DNA of 43,624 bases from Oscillospiraceae bacterium. GTDB lineage: Bacteria > Bacillota > Clostridia > Oscillospirales > Acutalibacteraceae. The position numbers and the translations under genes were made by a program. Numbering within the stretch: the stretch's first letter is position 1; the number at the start of each line of letters is the position of its first letter. The stretch covers positions 1 through 43,624 of the forward strand of contig SVPG01000016.1 of assembly GCA_015065975.1 (NCBI GenBank), given 5' to 3'. Below are positions 33,771 through 41,434 of this stretch, piece by piece. The notes below the pieces were generated by a model. That model was not told where the DNA came from and did not search any database. It saw nothing but the letters and a program-made list of their open reading frames with translations.

Positions 33771-34598
33771 TCAAACCTCAAAGCCGATGAGCATACCGCC
33801 GGGTTCTGCATAAAAGCTGCAAAGAGCGCCGGTTGTGGATATTGAGACGTTGGCTTTGGGGAATTTGGAGATAACAGCGTCACAGAGCTTTTTTGCGGCA
33901 GATTCGTTGAAGCAGTGAGCGATCTTGAGCTTGCCGCCCTGATATCCTGTTGTGATAAGAGTTTTAAGAAGCTCAGGAACGACCTTTTCCTCGCCTCTGG
34001 CTTTGCCTGTCGGCTGGAGACGACCTTCGTCGCTTGCCTTTCCGATGAGGCGCATTCCGAGCATGCCGATAAGCTTTGCAACAGCACCGGGAACTCTGCC
34101 GTTGTTAGCAAGATTGTGCAGAGATTCAAGAGAGAATATCAGTTTTGTCTTTTTCTGGTATTCGGTTATCTTGTTGACGATTGTGTCAAAGGGGAGCTTC
34201 TCCTTGACGAGATCGCGAAGCTTTTCCGCAATGAGGGTCATATGAGGACCTGCGGAAAGAGAATCGATTACGTGTATGTTGCGGTCGGGATGCAGATCGC
34301 GGTAAGTCTCGGCAGCGATCGATGCCGAGTTATAGCTTCCCGAAAGACCGCTGGTTATTGTTACGCAATACACGTTGTCGGCCTCGCCGAAGGCTTCGAG
34401 ATAATCGCCGACAGCAGGACAGGACGTCGATGACTTTCCTTTGTATCCCTTCAGATATTCGACCATGGAGGCGATGTCTACCGATTCGTTGTCGACAAAC
34501 TCCCTGTCACCGGCCAGTATTTTGAGCGGAACACAGGAAAAATCAACATCAGCAAGCTCTTTGAGATCGCCGGCAGAGTCCATAATGATTTTATCCAT
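33771..34598 (-). CDS. DegV family fatty-acid-binding protein
   Basis: 275 residues of the two-domain DegV fold. The N-terminal DSAGDL motif, the TSCPAVGDYLEAF segment, the ligand-site ITSGLSGSYNSA and VIDSLSAGPHM are all present, as is LESLHNLANNGRV in the second domain. Members bind a fatty acid and, in some species, act as FakB, presenting it to the fatty acid kinase FakA. No fakA gene lies nearby. TAGGAG is 8 bases ahead of the ATG. A strong promoter lies upstream, back to back with the promoter of the DUF1836 gene. Confidence 0.93.
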   Translation of the reverse strand: MDKIIMDSAGDLKELADVDFSCVPLKILAGDREFVDNESVDIASMVEYLKGYKGKSSTSCPAVGDYLEAFGEADNVYCVTITSGLSGSYNSASIAAETYRDLHPDRNIHVIDSLSAGPHMTLIAEKLRDLVKEKLPFDTIVNKITEYQKKTKLIFSLESLHNLANNGRVPGAVAKLIGMLGMRLIGKASDEGRLQPTGKARGEEKVVPELLKTLITTGYQGGKLKIAHCFNESAAKKLCDAVISKFPKANVSISTTGALCSFYAEPGGMLIGFEV

Positions 34599-34628
34599 AT
34601 TATAATCTCCTAATGTTTTATCTCTATA

Positions 34629-34657
34629 AATATATCAGTTTTCGAAAAACTTGTCAA
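34629..34657 (-). promoter_or_regulatory. Promoter of the DegV gene with palindromic spacer
   Basis: Consensus TTGACA and TATATT on the minus strand with 17-base spacing. The spacer contains a near-perfect palindrome (AGTTTTTCGAAAACT), a possible operator. Confidence 0.8.
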
Positions 34658-34676
34658 GCGATTTTAAAAAACGTCA

Positions 34677-34705
34677 TTGACATAATTCGGTTGTGATAGT
34701 AAAAT
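34677..34705 (+). promoter_or_regulatory. Promoter of the DUF1836 gene, ending 6 bases before its ATG
   Basis: Consensus TTGACA and TAAAAT with 17-base spacing. Counting 7 bases from the -10 box places the transcript start on the ATG at 34712 itself, so the message would be leaderless. No ribosome site is visible. Confidence 0.7.
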
Positions 34706-34711
34706 ATAAGC

Positions 34712-35248
34712 ATGGATACGAGAATGAAACGGTTAATGGCTGAATCGATAAGGGGATTCCGTTTGCCCCGATATGATGAGATTCCTCACGGTCTGTATCT
34801 TGAACAGACAACAAATTTCATAAACGAAAACCTTGCTCCGCTCGGCTGCCCGGAGATCACTCCTTCAATGGTGAGCAATTATGTAAAAAAAGGCTTGATA
34901 CCGAATCCTGTAAGGAAGCGGTACGAAGCGGAACATATAGCATATCTGTTCTTTGTCACCTTTGCAAAGAATATTCTTTCGATGGAAGATATCGCATTGC
35001 TTATTGAAATACAGCAGAATTCATACGCTTTGCCTGTTGCATACGACTATATGTGTCAGGAAATGGAAAGTATACTGTTTTATATTTTTGAGCTGACGGA
35101 TACGCTGGAGATACACGGAGAAACCGAGTCCGAGGAGAAGAATCTTTTTTACAATCTGATGTTTTCTTCGGCATATACAATATATCTGAGGGCTTGGTTC
35201 GGGCAGATACGCCTGGCGCGTTCCGCTCCTGAAAACAGTGATGAATAA
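34712..35248 (+). CDS. DUF1836 family putative HTH regulator
   Basis: 178 residues. The first half carries a MerR-like helix-turn-helix: LPRYDEIPHGLYLEQTTNFINENL, then ITPSMVSNYVKKGLIPNPVRKRYEAEHIAYLFFV. This is the DUF1836 (PF08876) pattern. The second half is helical and may bind a ligand or another subunit. There is no Shine-Dalgarno sequence for the ATG at 34712. An internal ATG at 34724 is the other possible start, giving a 12-base leader. The gene is divergent from the DegV gene, with the two -35 boxes only about 20 bases apart, so it may control both. Confidence 0.82.
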   Translation: MDTRMKRLMAESIRGFRLPRYDEIPHGLYLEQTTNFINENLAPLGCPEITPSMVSNYVKKGLIPNPVRKRYEAEHIAYLFFVTFAKNILSMEDIALLIEIQQNSYALPVAYDYMCQEMESILFYIFELTDTLEIHGETESEEKNLFYNLMFSSAYTIYLRAWFGQIRLARSAPENSDE

Positions 35249-35261
35249 TATTTGATCGCAT

Positions 35262-35308
35262 AACGCGGTGCATCGGATAAATTATCCGGATGCATCGCGT
35301 TTTTTTTG
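35262..35308 (+). terminator. Terminator after the DUF1836 gene
   Basis: A long stem (AACGCG-TGCATC-GGATAA region with GATGCATC-GCGTT) with small bulges, followed by eight T. Confidence 0.88.
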
Positions 35309-35332
35309 TGTCGGTAATTATTGCGTCGGGTC

Positions 35333-35361
35333 TTGTAATTGGATTTGATGCGTGATACAAT
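35333..35361 (+). promoter_or_regulatory. Promoter of the DUF5058/M20 operon
   Basis: TTGTAA and TACAAT with 17-base spacing, about 30 bases ahead of the first gene. Confidence 0.7.
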
Positions 35362-35393
35362 GTTCTTATTAACTAAAAAAAGGAGTGTTTACA

Positions 35394-36131
35394 GTGTCAG
35401 TTTTATCTCAACTGAACAGTTTGCCGATATATCTCATATGCGGCACAATCGTCCTGTTCGTCATTGTGATGAGCGTATTCTTTATGGTTCGCGCGTGGCG
35501 GGCCGGTACAGCAATTGGAATGGATAAGGCAAAGCTCAGACGTGTAGTAACGTCGAGCTGTACATTCACTCTTCTTCCGAGTATAAGTATACTTCTCGGA
35601 GTTATAGCTCTTTCGGGTTCGCTTGGTGTTCCGCTTCCCTGGCTGAGACTTTCGGTCATAGGCGCTCTCCATTATGAGACAAGTGTTGCCGATATAGCGG
35701 CAAGAGGCGTCGGTCTCAGCGGACTCAACGCAAGCGAAATGACACTTAAGGCGTTTACAACGATCGCTCTTGTAATGAGTGTTGGTATTATCTGGTCGCT
35801 GATATTCACTGCACTGTTCAACAAAGGTTATCTCAAGAAGCTCCAGACTCCGAAAAAGGCGGCAAAATCGGGCGGCAAAAGCTTTGGTGATTACGCTATG
35901 AACGCAATGTTCATCGGTCTTGTTGCAGCCTACATCGGAAGCTATGTCGGTACATACACATCAACAGGTGACTATATGCCGCTCATAGTGCTGGTCGTCA
36001 GCGCGCTTGTTATGGCTGTTTTTACATTTTTTATCGAGAAGAAGAATCTCGTATGGCTCGAGAATTTTTCAATTGCGGGCAGTATGCTTGCAGGAATGGC
36101 ATCGGCAGTCGCAGTCGGTGCACTTGTATAA
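35394..36131 (+). CDS. DUF5058 family membrane protein
   Basis: 245 residues with about six to seven membrane helices. The build (short outside N-terminus, FFMVRAWRAGTAIGMDKAKLRR loop, then a long helix pair and the PLPWLRLSVIGALHYE segment) corresponds to DUF5058 (PF16481). Proteins of this family often lie with a second membrane protein and an M20 peptidase, as here. I start at GTG 35394 because AAAGGAG ends 9 bases upstream. A GTG at 35385 touches the ribosome site. The next gene follows after 15 bases. I infer one half of a two-protein transporter. The family has no established function. Confidence 0.75.
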   Translation: MSVLSQLNSLPIYLICGTIVLFVIVMSVFFMVRAWRAGTAIGMDKAKLRRVVTSSCTFTLLPSISILLGVIALSGSLGVPLPWLRLSVIGALHYETSVADIAARGVGLSGLNASEMTLKAFTTIALVMSVGIIWSLIFTALFNKGYLKKLQTPKKAAKSGGKSFGDYAMNAMFIGLVAAYIGSYVGTYTSTGDYMPLIVLVVSALVMAVFTFFIEKKNLVWLENFSIAGSMLAGMASAVAVGALV

Positions 36132-36146
36132 GGAGGTGTCAGAATA

Positions 36147-36926
36147 ATGGAAAACATCAATCTCGAAAATGCAGCGGAGAACATCGAGGTTTCCGAGCAG
36201 GAGAATGAAAAGAAAACATATTTTGAACACTACAATGCACGCACTCACGTCTACGGCCGGCTGGGACTGATAATCGGTGTGATTCTGATGGTCGGATTCC
36301 CGTTTGCGATGGGTCTTGTGCTCGATGCAATGCCCGATATGAATGCGTTTCTCAAGGGAATCATTCAGGTAGCAGCTCTTTATATACCAAGCTGTCTTGT
36401 TGAATTCCTTATTTATACACCGATGCTCGGCGCAGGAGGAAGCTATCTTGCGTTTATCACAGGCAACCTCATCAATATGAAGATACCCTGCGTGATGAAT
36501 TCGAGAGATATTGTCGGTGCAAAGTCGGGCACTCCCGAAAATGAGATTGTATCCACTCTTTCGATTGCAGCTTCCGCGCTGACTACAACTGCGGTCATTG
36601 CAATAGGCGTTCTTCTTCTGATACCGCTTCAGCCCGTGCTTTCAAGCCCTGTGCTTGCACCTGCGTTCAATAACGTTGTTCCCGCTCTGTTCGGCGCACT
36701 TGCATATAAGTATTTCCGCAAGGGTGTCAAGATTGCGGTTCTTCCTCTTCTTATTATGACTGTGCTTTGCGTTGTTATGCCTTCGCTCATCGGAAGCGTC
36801 GGATTCCTCGTTATTCCCAGCGGCGCGATGGCTATCGGTGTTGCATGGCTTGCGTTCAAGAGCGATAAGAAAAAGGAAGAGAACAAGGAAGAAGAGAATA
36901 AGCAGGAGGAAGATCTGAATGCTTGA
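36147..36926 (+). CDS. Membrane protein paired with DUF5058 protein
   Basis: 259 residues. A polar acidic N-terminus (about 35 residues) and a Lys/Glu-rich C-terminus (KKKEENKEEENKQEED) flank about seven membrane helices. Conserved-looking small-residue stretches such as TPMLGAGGSYLAFITGNLINMKIPC and SALTTTAVIAIGVLLL lie inside the membrane and could form a substrate path. AAGGAGG precedes the ATG, and the gene overlaps the following peptidase gene by 8 bases. I do not recognise a named family. With the DUF5058 protein it probably forms one complex. Import or export of the peptidase's substrate or product is the simplest reading. Confidence 0.65.
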   Translation: MENINLENAAENIEVSEQENEKKTYFEHYNARTHVYGRLGLIIGVILMVGFPFAMGLVLDAMPDMNAFLKGIIQVAALYIPSCLVEFLIYTPMLGAGGSYLAFITGNLINMKIPCVMNSRDIVGAKSGTPENEIVSTLSIAASALTTTAVIAIGVLLLIPLQPVLSSPVLAPAFNNVVPALFGALAYKYFRKGVKIAVLPLLIMTVLCVVMPSLIGSVGFLVIPSGAMAIGVAWLAFKSDKKKEENKEEENKQEEDLNA

Positions 36927-38469
36927 TTTTCTTTCAAAGCTTGCTGACGGAGCATGGGATGCCCTGCGAGCGGGAATCGGAGCGCTGTATTTTGCGCTGG
37001 TCGGTTTGTGGAGCTTTCTGAGAGGATTGATAATTCCGCTGCTGTGCGCAGTACTGGCGGTTGTAGTTCTCCTTCTCGTGATTGCTCTTGTGAGAACTCT
37101 GTTTATAAGAAGAAAGGTCTCGAGCTATGAGCCTTCCCCCGATAAACAGAGGGAGACTATGTGCGCTGAGAAGCTCAGCAAAATGGTACAGTGCGAAACG
37201 GTTTCCGTGCGTGATGAGCCTGATCCCGATAAATTCAGAGAGTTCCATAAGGTTCTCGAGCAGCTTTTTCCGAAAGTATTCGAATCGTGTGAGAAGATCG
37301 ATATCGACGGAAATCTTCTTATGCTGTGGAAAGGCAAGTCGAGCGAAAACCCCATAATGCTTATGAGTCATCAGGATGTAGTTCCTGCGGGAAACGGCTG
37401 GAGCAAGGATCCTTTTGGCGGTGAAATATCCGACGGCAAGGTGTGGGGCAGAGGCAGCGGAGATACGAAATGCAGCGTTATGGCGTTCTATCAGGCAGTT
37501 GAAGACCTTCTTGAAGAAGGTTATGTCCCGCCCGTTGATGTATATCTCAGCTCAAGCTGTACCGAAGAGGTCGGCGGAGACGGAGCACCGAAGATCGTTT
37601 CCTGGCTCAAGGAGAGAGGAATACATCTCGCTATGCTCTGTGATGAAGGCGGCGGAATAATAAGCGAGCCTGTCGCAGGCGTGCCGGGAAGATTCGCCAT
37701 GATCGGAGTTTACGAAAAAGGAACGGGCGATATTAAGTTCACTGCGCGTTCAAACGGCGGCCATTCAAGTGCACCTCCGAGGAACACTCCGATAGTGAGA
37801 CTTGCAAAATTTGTGTCACACGTTGAAGAAAAGAGCCCGCTGAAGGTGAAATTCTCGCGCGAGGTTAATGAGATGTTCAAACGTCTTGCTCCTTATGCGG
37901 GATTCGGTATGAGATTTGTGTTCGGCAATCTCTGGCTTTTCGGACCGCTTCTCAAAAAGCTCATGCCGATGATTTCTTCGCAGGGAGCAGCAATGCTTCG
38001 CTCGACCATCTGCTTTACAATGCAGCAGGGAAGCGAGGCAACAAACGTAATAGCTCAGGAGGCATGGGTTACGGCAAATATGCGATTCATTCCTCATCAG
38101 AGATCCGAAGAAAGTATTGCCCGCATCAGAAAGATCGCGGATAAATACAATCTTGAGACCGAGGTTATTTTCGCAGCCGATCCTTCGCCGAAGATAGATA
38201 TAAAAGGTCGCGCTTTCCGCCTGACCGAGAAGGCAATAGAGATGACCTTCCCGGGTCTGCCCGCAAGCCCCTATGTCGTTACCGGAGCGACAGACTGCAG
38301 ATTCTATAACGATGTCTGCGATAACTGTGTGCGTTTCTCGCCTGTTATCTTCGGTTCCGAGCAGATGAAGGGTATGCACGGTCTTGATGAAAATATCGAG
38401 ACGAACTGTCTGCCCGCTGCGGTTGAGTATTACAAGAATATCATAAAACTTCAGGAAGATTTCAGATAA
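36919..38469 (+). CDS. Membrane-anchored M20 family metallopeptidase
   Basis: 516 residues. One or two helices (about 23-35 and 38-58) tether it to the membrane. The catalytic part follows. Metal and catalytic residues are visible in LMSHQDVVP (His151, Asp153), GRGSGDTK, SCTEEVGG, CDEGGG and near the end KGMHGLDE. The lid domain (GHSSAPPRNTP onward) is present. The layout resembles carboxypeptidase S / PM20D1-like M20 enzymes, which cut or make bonds between acyl groups and amino acids. AGGAGG is 9 bases upstream, and the start overlaps the preceding membrane gene by 8 bases. It probably acts on peptides or N-acyl amino acids handled by the two membrane proteins. The exact substrate is unknown. 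Confidence 0.88.
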   Translation: MLDFLSKLADGAWDALRAGIGALYFALVGLWSFLRGLIIPLLCAVLAVVVLLLVIALVRTLFIRRKVSSYEPSPDKQRETMCAEKLSKMVQCETVSVRDEPDPDKFREFHKVLEQLFPKVFESCEKIDIDGNLLMLWKGKSSENPIMLMSHQDVVPAGNGWSKDPFGGEISDGKVWGRGSGDTKCSVMAFYQAVEDLLEEGYVPPVDVYLSSSCTEEVGGDGAPKIVSWLKERGIHLAMLCDEGGGIISEPVAGVPGRFAMIGVYEKGTGDIKFTARSNGGHSSAPPRNTPIVRLAKFVSHVEEKSPLKVKFSREVNEMFKRLAPYAGFGMRFVFGNLWLFGPLLKKLMPMISSQGAAMLRSTICFTMQQGSEATNVIAQEAWVTANMRFIPHQRSEESIARIRKIADKYNLETEVIFAADPSPKIDIKGRAFRLTEKAIEMTFPGLPASPYVVTGATDCRFYNDVCDNCVRFSPVIFGSEQMKGMHGLDENIETNCLPAAVEYYKNIIKLQEDFR

Positions 38470-38470
38470 T

Positions 38471-38510
38471 AAAAAAGCTGTCAGGTTTTGCTTAACCTGA
38501 CAGCTTTTTA
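38471..38510. terminator. Bidirectional terminator between M20 gene and nrdR
   Basis: AAAAAGCTGTCAGGTT pairs with AACCTGACAGCTTTTT over a 6-base loop. A and T runs make it work for both convergent genes. Confidence 0.93.
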
Positions 38511-38519
38511 TGTGTGTGA

Positions 38520-38975
38520 TTATTTTGAAGTGAGAAGCTTCTGAAGCTCGTCCATAAAGGTGTTTATATCCTTGAATTCGCGGTAAACGGACGCGAAACG
38601 GACGTAAGCGACAGCGTCTACGTTCTTGAGAGCCTCCATAGTGTATTCGCCGATGAGATTGGAAGTTACCTCACGGTCGAGGGAATTCTGGAGCTTTGCC
38701 TCGATTTCGTCGAGAATACGGTCGATGGTGTCGAGAGAAACGGGACGCTTCTCGCAGGCACGCATAATACCGTTGAACAGCTTGTTGCGGTCAAAGGGCT
38801 CGCGGGTCTTGTCCTTTTTCACGACAATGAGAGGAACGGTTTCAATAACCTCATATGTGGTGAAGCGTTTGGAGCAGCTGAGGCACTCTCTTCTTCTGCG
38901 AATGCGCTCGCCCTCATCTGTGGGGCGGGAATCGATAACCTTGCTTTCGGCGTAATTACAGAAAGGACATCTCAT
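38520..38975 (-). CDS. nrdR: Transcriptional repressor NrdR
   Basis: 151 residues, standard for NrdR. An N-terminal zinc ribbon (CPFC at 3-6 and CLSC about 32-35) binds DNA. An ATP-cone (about 48-138) senses ATP/dATP. It represses ribonucleotide reductase genes through NrdR boxes. RIRRRREC and FTTYE are typical family residues. TAGGAG lies about 8 bases ahead of the ATG. A palindrome like an NrdR box covers its own transcription start, so it may control itself. No nrd genes are adjacent. Confidence 0.97.
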   Translation of the reverse strand: MRCPFCNYAESKVIDSRPTDEGERIRRRRECLSCSKRFTTYEVIETVPLIVVKKDKTREPFDRNKLFNGIMRACEKRPVSLDTIDRILDEIEAKLQNSLDREVTSNLIGEYTMEALKNVDAVAYVRFASVYREFKDINTFMDELQKLLTSK

Positions 38976-38999
38976 AACAGTAACTCCTATTCACAGTAA

Positions 39000-39046
39000 T
39001 ACAATATATTGTAGTATATTATATCACTGCTTGAGCTGTTATGCAA
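39000..39046 (-). promoter_or_regulatory. nrdR promoter with palindrome at the transcript start
   Basis: TTGCAT (39041-39046) and TATAAT (39018-39023) on the minus strand are 17 bases apart. The perfect palindrome TACAATATATTGTA (39000-39013) lies over the expected +1. It resembles the AT-rich core of NrdR boxes. Confidence 0.7.
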
Positions 39047-39052
39047 GATTTA

Positions 39053-39235
39053 TTATTGCAAGGTTCGCAAAAAAATTGCAAAAACCGCGAAGGCAAGACA
39101 AAGATACGACGTTACGCCTGAAAAAGCGGCCTCTTTTGTCATTCCGCTGTCCTTGAGACGAATGCCGAGTCTGCGCTGAATAAACCAGCATACCACGAGG
39201 AGTATGATAAAAGAATCGGGAAAAAACATTTTCAC
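39053..39235 (-). CDS. Small two-helix membrane protein at the end of the ger operon
   Basis: About 60 residues. Two hydrophobic helices (about 7-20 and 38-58) are joined by a basic loop (QRRLGIRLKDSG). I start at GTG 39235 because it overlaps the gerC stop as GTGA, which is the coupling seen between the other genes of this operon. An ATG at 39229 is the other choice. Some GerA-type germinant receptor operons carry a fourth small D subunit with two membrane helices that tunes receptor function. Size, helices and position fit, but no sequence match can be claimed. Without a terminator it reads towards nrdR, whose promoter starts within 30 bases. Confidence 0.55.
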   Translation of the reverse strand: MKMFFPDSFIILLVVCWFIQRRLGIRLKDSGMTKEAAFSGVTSYLCLAFAVFAIFLRTLQ

Positions 39236-40326
39236 TGTATGCAGCCGTCCCTTCTTACATTGCATTTTACAGTAAGTGATATTTCACAGTCTCTGAACTC
39301 TTGTGCAAAATCGTGTCGGTTTGAGGTGTACCATGAATGATGCGATTGTCTCAGTGTGCGGTCAAGTCCGAGCGGAGAAGCACCGAGCCGGTTTTTGCAG
39401 CGCGTTATAAGAGAGTCGAGCTTTTGATACATCGAACGTTCTATTAAAGCCTCGTCTGTTTGCGCGCCTGCGGGATTTTCGGTCAGAGAACAGTCGATGC
39501 TTATTTTTATTTCGAAATAAGGCTTGCCGCTGCGTATTTCGGCAGTTTTTACACAGGAGGATTTTTCTATTTTGTATCGCATTGTCACACCGTTCATATC
39601 GACCGACTCGATGATTCCGCTTGTCTGACTGTCGGAAAATATGCGAGCAAGTTCGGTTTCCTCCTCGCTGAGAGTTCCCGAGAATCCGTCCGCGGTGTAG
39701 CAGTATGCTCCGACAACGGTTACAACATCGGAGGTATCGGACGCTGAAACGGGAGAGGCGTCGGCGGTTGAGATAAGCGGTAAATAATATCCTTCATCTG
39801 TGCTTTTTGCAACAAAAAGTCGGCTGAGAGTCATTGTTGCAGACTGCCCTCTTGAGGAATCGGTATCTTCAAGAAGTCCCGCAGTGTGTGCGGAAATGCT
39901 GTCTCTGCCGACGTTCTTTTTCAGCATATCGCCCGCGCTTGAGTATGACACGGCGAGCTGACTTTGCCGTCTGACAGTGCCTTCGCGGTACAGAAAATCT
40001 ATAGTGCCGTAAAAATCCGTTCTTGCGGCATCGGCACCGAGAAGAACGAGTGACAGATGCTCAAAGCTTATCTCGCCGCAGCTCTTCTCGAGCTGGCGCA
40101 CGGCTTTGCTGAGAGAATCGGAGGTTACCGTGATATCCGTGTATGATTTGTTGCCCGAAAACTGTGCGGTCTGAAACGTGAAGATATACTCGCTGTCGGA
40201 ATCTGAAACGTCCACACCTATTCCGAGGACAAACACTCTCTCGTTCAGCTCCGACATATCCCAACAGCCGCAAAATGTCAGGAGCATGAGAGCGGACAAC
40301 AGCAGAGCGGCAAAGCGTTTAAGCAT
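39232..40326 (-). CDS. Germinant receptor C subunit, Ger(x)C family lipoprotein
   Basis: 364 residues. A lipoprotein-type signal ends in CGCWDMSELNER, where the second Cys and the following WD are the usual Ger(x)C lipidation site. The residues just before it (TFCG) are a little unusual. The mature part holds the three mixed domains of GerC, including FVLGIGVDV and the GEISFEHLSLVLLG segment. It sits on the outer face of the inner spore membrane with the A and B subunits. The gene overlaps gerB by 8 bases and the following small gene by 4. Confidence 0.93.
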   Translation of the reverse strand: MLKRFAALLLSALMLLTFCGCWDMSELNERVFVLGIGVDVSDSDSEYIFTFQTAQFSGNKSYTDITVTSDSLSKAVRQLEKSCGEISFEHLSLVLLGADAARTDFYGTIDFLYREGTVRRQSQLAVSYSSAGDMLKKNVGRDSISAHTAGLLEDTDSSRGQSATMTLSRLFVAKSTDEGYYLPLISTADASPVSASDTSDVVTVVGAYCYTADGFSGTLSEEETELARIFSDSQTSGIIESVDMNGVTMRYKIEKSSCVKTAEIRSGKPYFEIKISIDCSLTENPAGAQTDEALIERSMYQKLDSLITRCKNRLGASPLGLDRTLRQSHHSWYTSNRHDFAQEFRDCEISLTVKCNVRRDGCIQ

Positions 40327-41434
40327 AGTTGTTTTTTGCGCCCTTTCTTCTTGAAATTATAAAGGTTGCAGCGGCAAACAAGGGAATTACCGCAAACATG
40401 ATAATACAGAATCCGCCCGAGCAAATAAGCTTGACGATATCCTCAACCGAGCCGACGGTGCAGGCGCAGGCGAGAAGTACAACAGCAGGTGCGATCAGCA
40501 CGGTAAAACAGCGGTGACTTCGAAGCCCGAAGAATGAGCTGAGACCGACGGAAGCGCAGTACATGGCAATTGCGGTTCGGATAACGGTACCGATGATCTG
40601 TATAAAAAGAAAAAGTACATCGAACCGCTCCGTTACGGCAAGACCGCCGACGTTGAGTATGCGCGACATCTCGCTTAGAGGGAAGAGAATGCCCGCGGAG
40701 CCTTCGAGTGAGAAGGTTCCGACGGTAACAAGAAATGATACAAGAAAGAGAATGAATACCGTTGCAAATCCCCATATTACGGCAGGACGGACGGTCTTTG
40801 CGTATCTGCCCGTACCGAGGAAGAAAACGACCGATTCGATTCCCCATAATGCGCAGGTTGCGGAAAGTGAGGAGCGAATATCTTCGGGCGGGGTTATCTG
40901 CAGAAGTATGCGAATTTCGTCGGGGTCAGAGCGATAAAGCGCGAATGAAAGAAGAAGGAGAACGAGAGGAGCTATGATGAACAGTAAGAGCTGGGCTGTT
41001 CCTGCGAGCTGCCGAAGTCCCGTGTAAAAAAGAAAAGCTGAGGTCAGTGCAAGTGCTGTTATGATTATGTCGTCAGGGGTCTTTGTCAGCAGATACAGCT
41101 TTATCATTTCTTTCTGCGTGAACACTGCGAGAGAAGCCTGTGCGATGAAATAAAGAGCTGCAGCGGCGAGGATTATCCTCGACCCGATGTGCGAAAAGCA
41201 CCTGTCAAACCCCTCGGTTATTCCCCTGAAATTACCTTTGCCGAAAGCGTATACGGAAAAGAGCAGCGAAAGGATACACAGGACAAATAATATTACCTGA
41301 AGAGGGATAAAATCTGTTCGGTAAAGCTCCGATGCGGAAAGAGACAGTCCGAGCATGGCAGACATGACAATCAGGGCATAGAGCCTCATGGACGGCATGG
41401 GTGTAAATTTGTTTTTTGTGTTCAGATCATTCAT
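40319..41434 (-). CDS. Germinant receptor B subunit, GerB (spore permease) family
   Basis: 371 residues with about ten membrane helices, of the amino-acid-permease-like endospore germination family (PF03845). It is the subunit thought to bind the germinant within the membrane. Several segments are typical, such as PAVIWGFATVFILFLVSFLVTVGTF and the LSEMSRILNVGGLAVTERFDVLFLFIQIIG region that includes the family ERxD motif. Overlaps of 8 bases with gerA before and gerC after show a tightly coupled operon. The ligand (amino acid, sugar or other) cannot be predicted. Confidence 0.93.
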   Translation of the reverse strand: MNDLNTKNKFTPMPSMRLYALIVMSAMLGLSLSASELYRTDFIPLQVILFVLCILSLLFSVYAFGKGNFRGITEGFDRCFSHIGSRIILAAAALYFIAQASLAVFTQKEMIKLYLLTKTPDDIIITALALTSAFLFYTGLRQLAGTAQLLLFIIAPLVLLLLSFALYRSDPDEIRILLQITPPEDIRSSLSATCALWGIESVVFFLGTGRYAKTVRPAVIWGFATVFILFLVSFLVTVGTFSLEGSAGILFPLSEMSRILNVGGLAVTERFDVLFLFIQIIGTVIRTAIAMYCASVGLSSFFGLRSHRCFTVLIAPAVVLLACACTVGSVEDIVKLICSGGFCIIMFAVIPLFAAATFIISRRKGAKNNYA

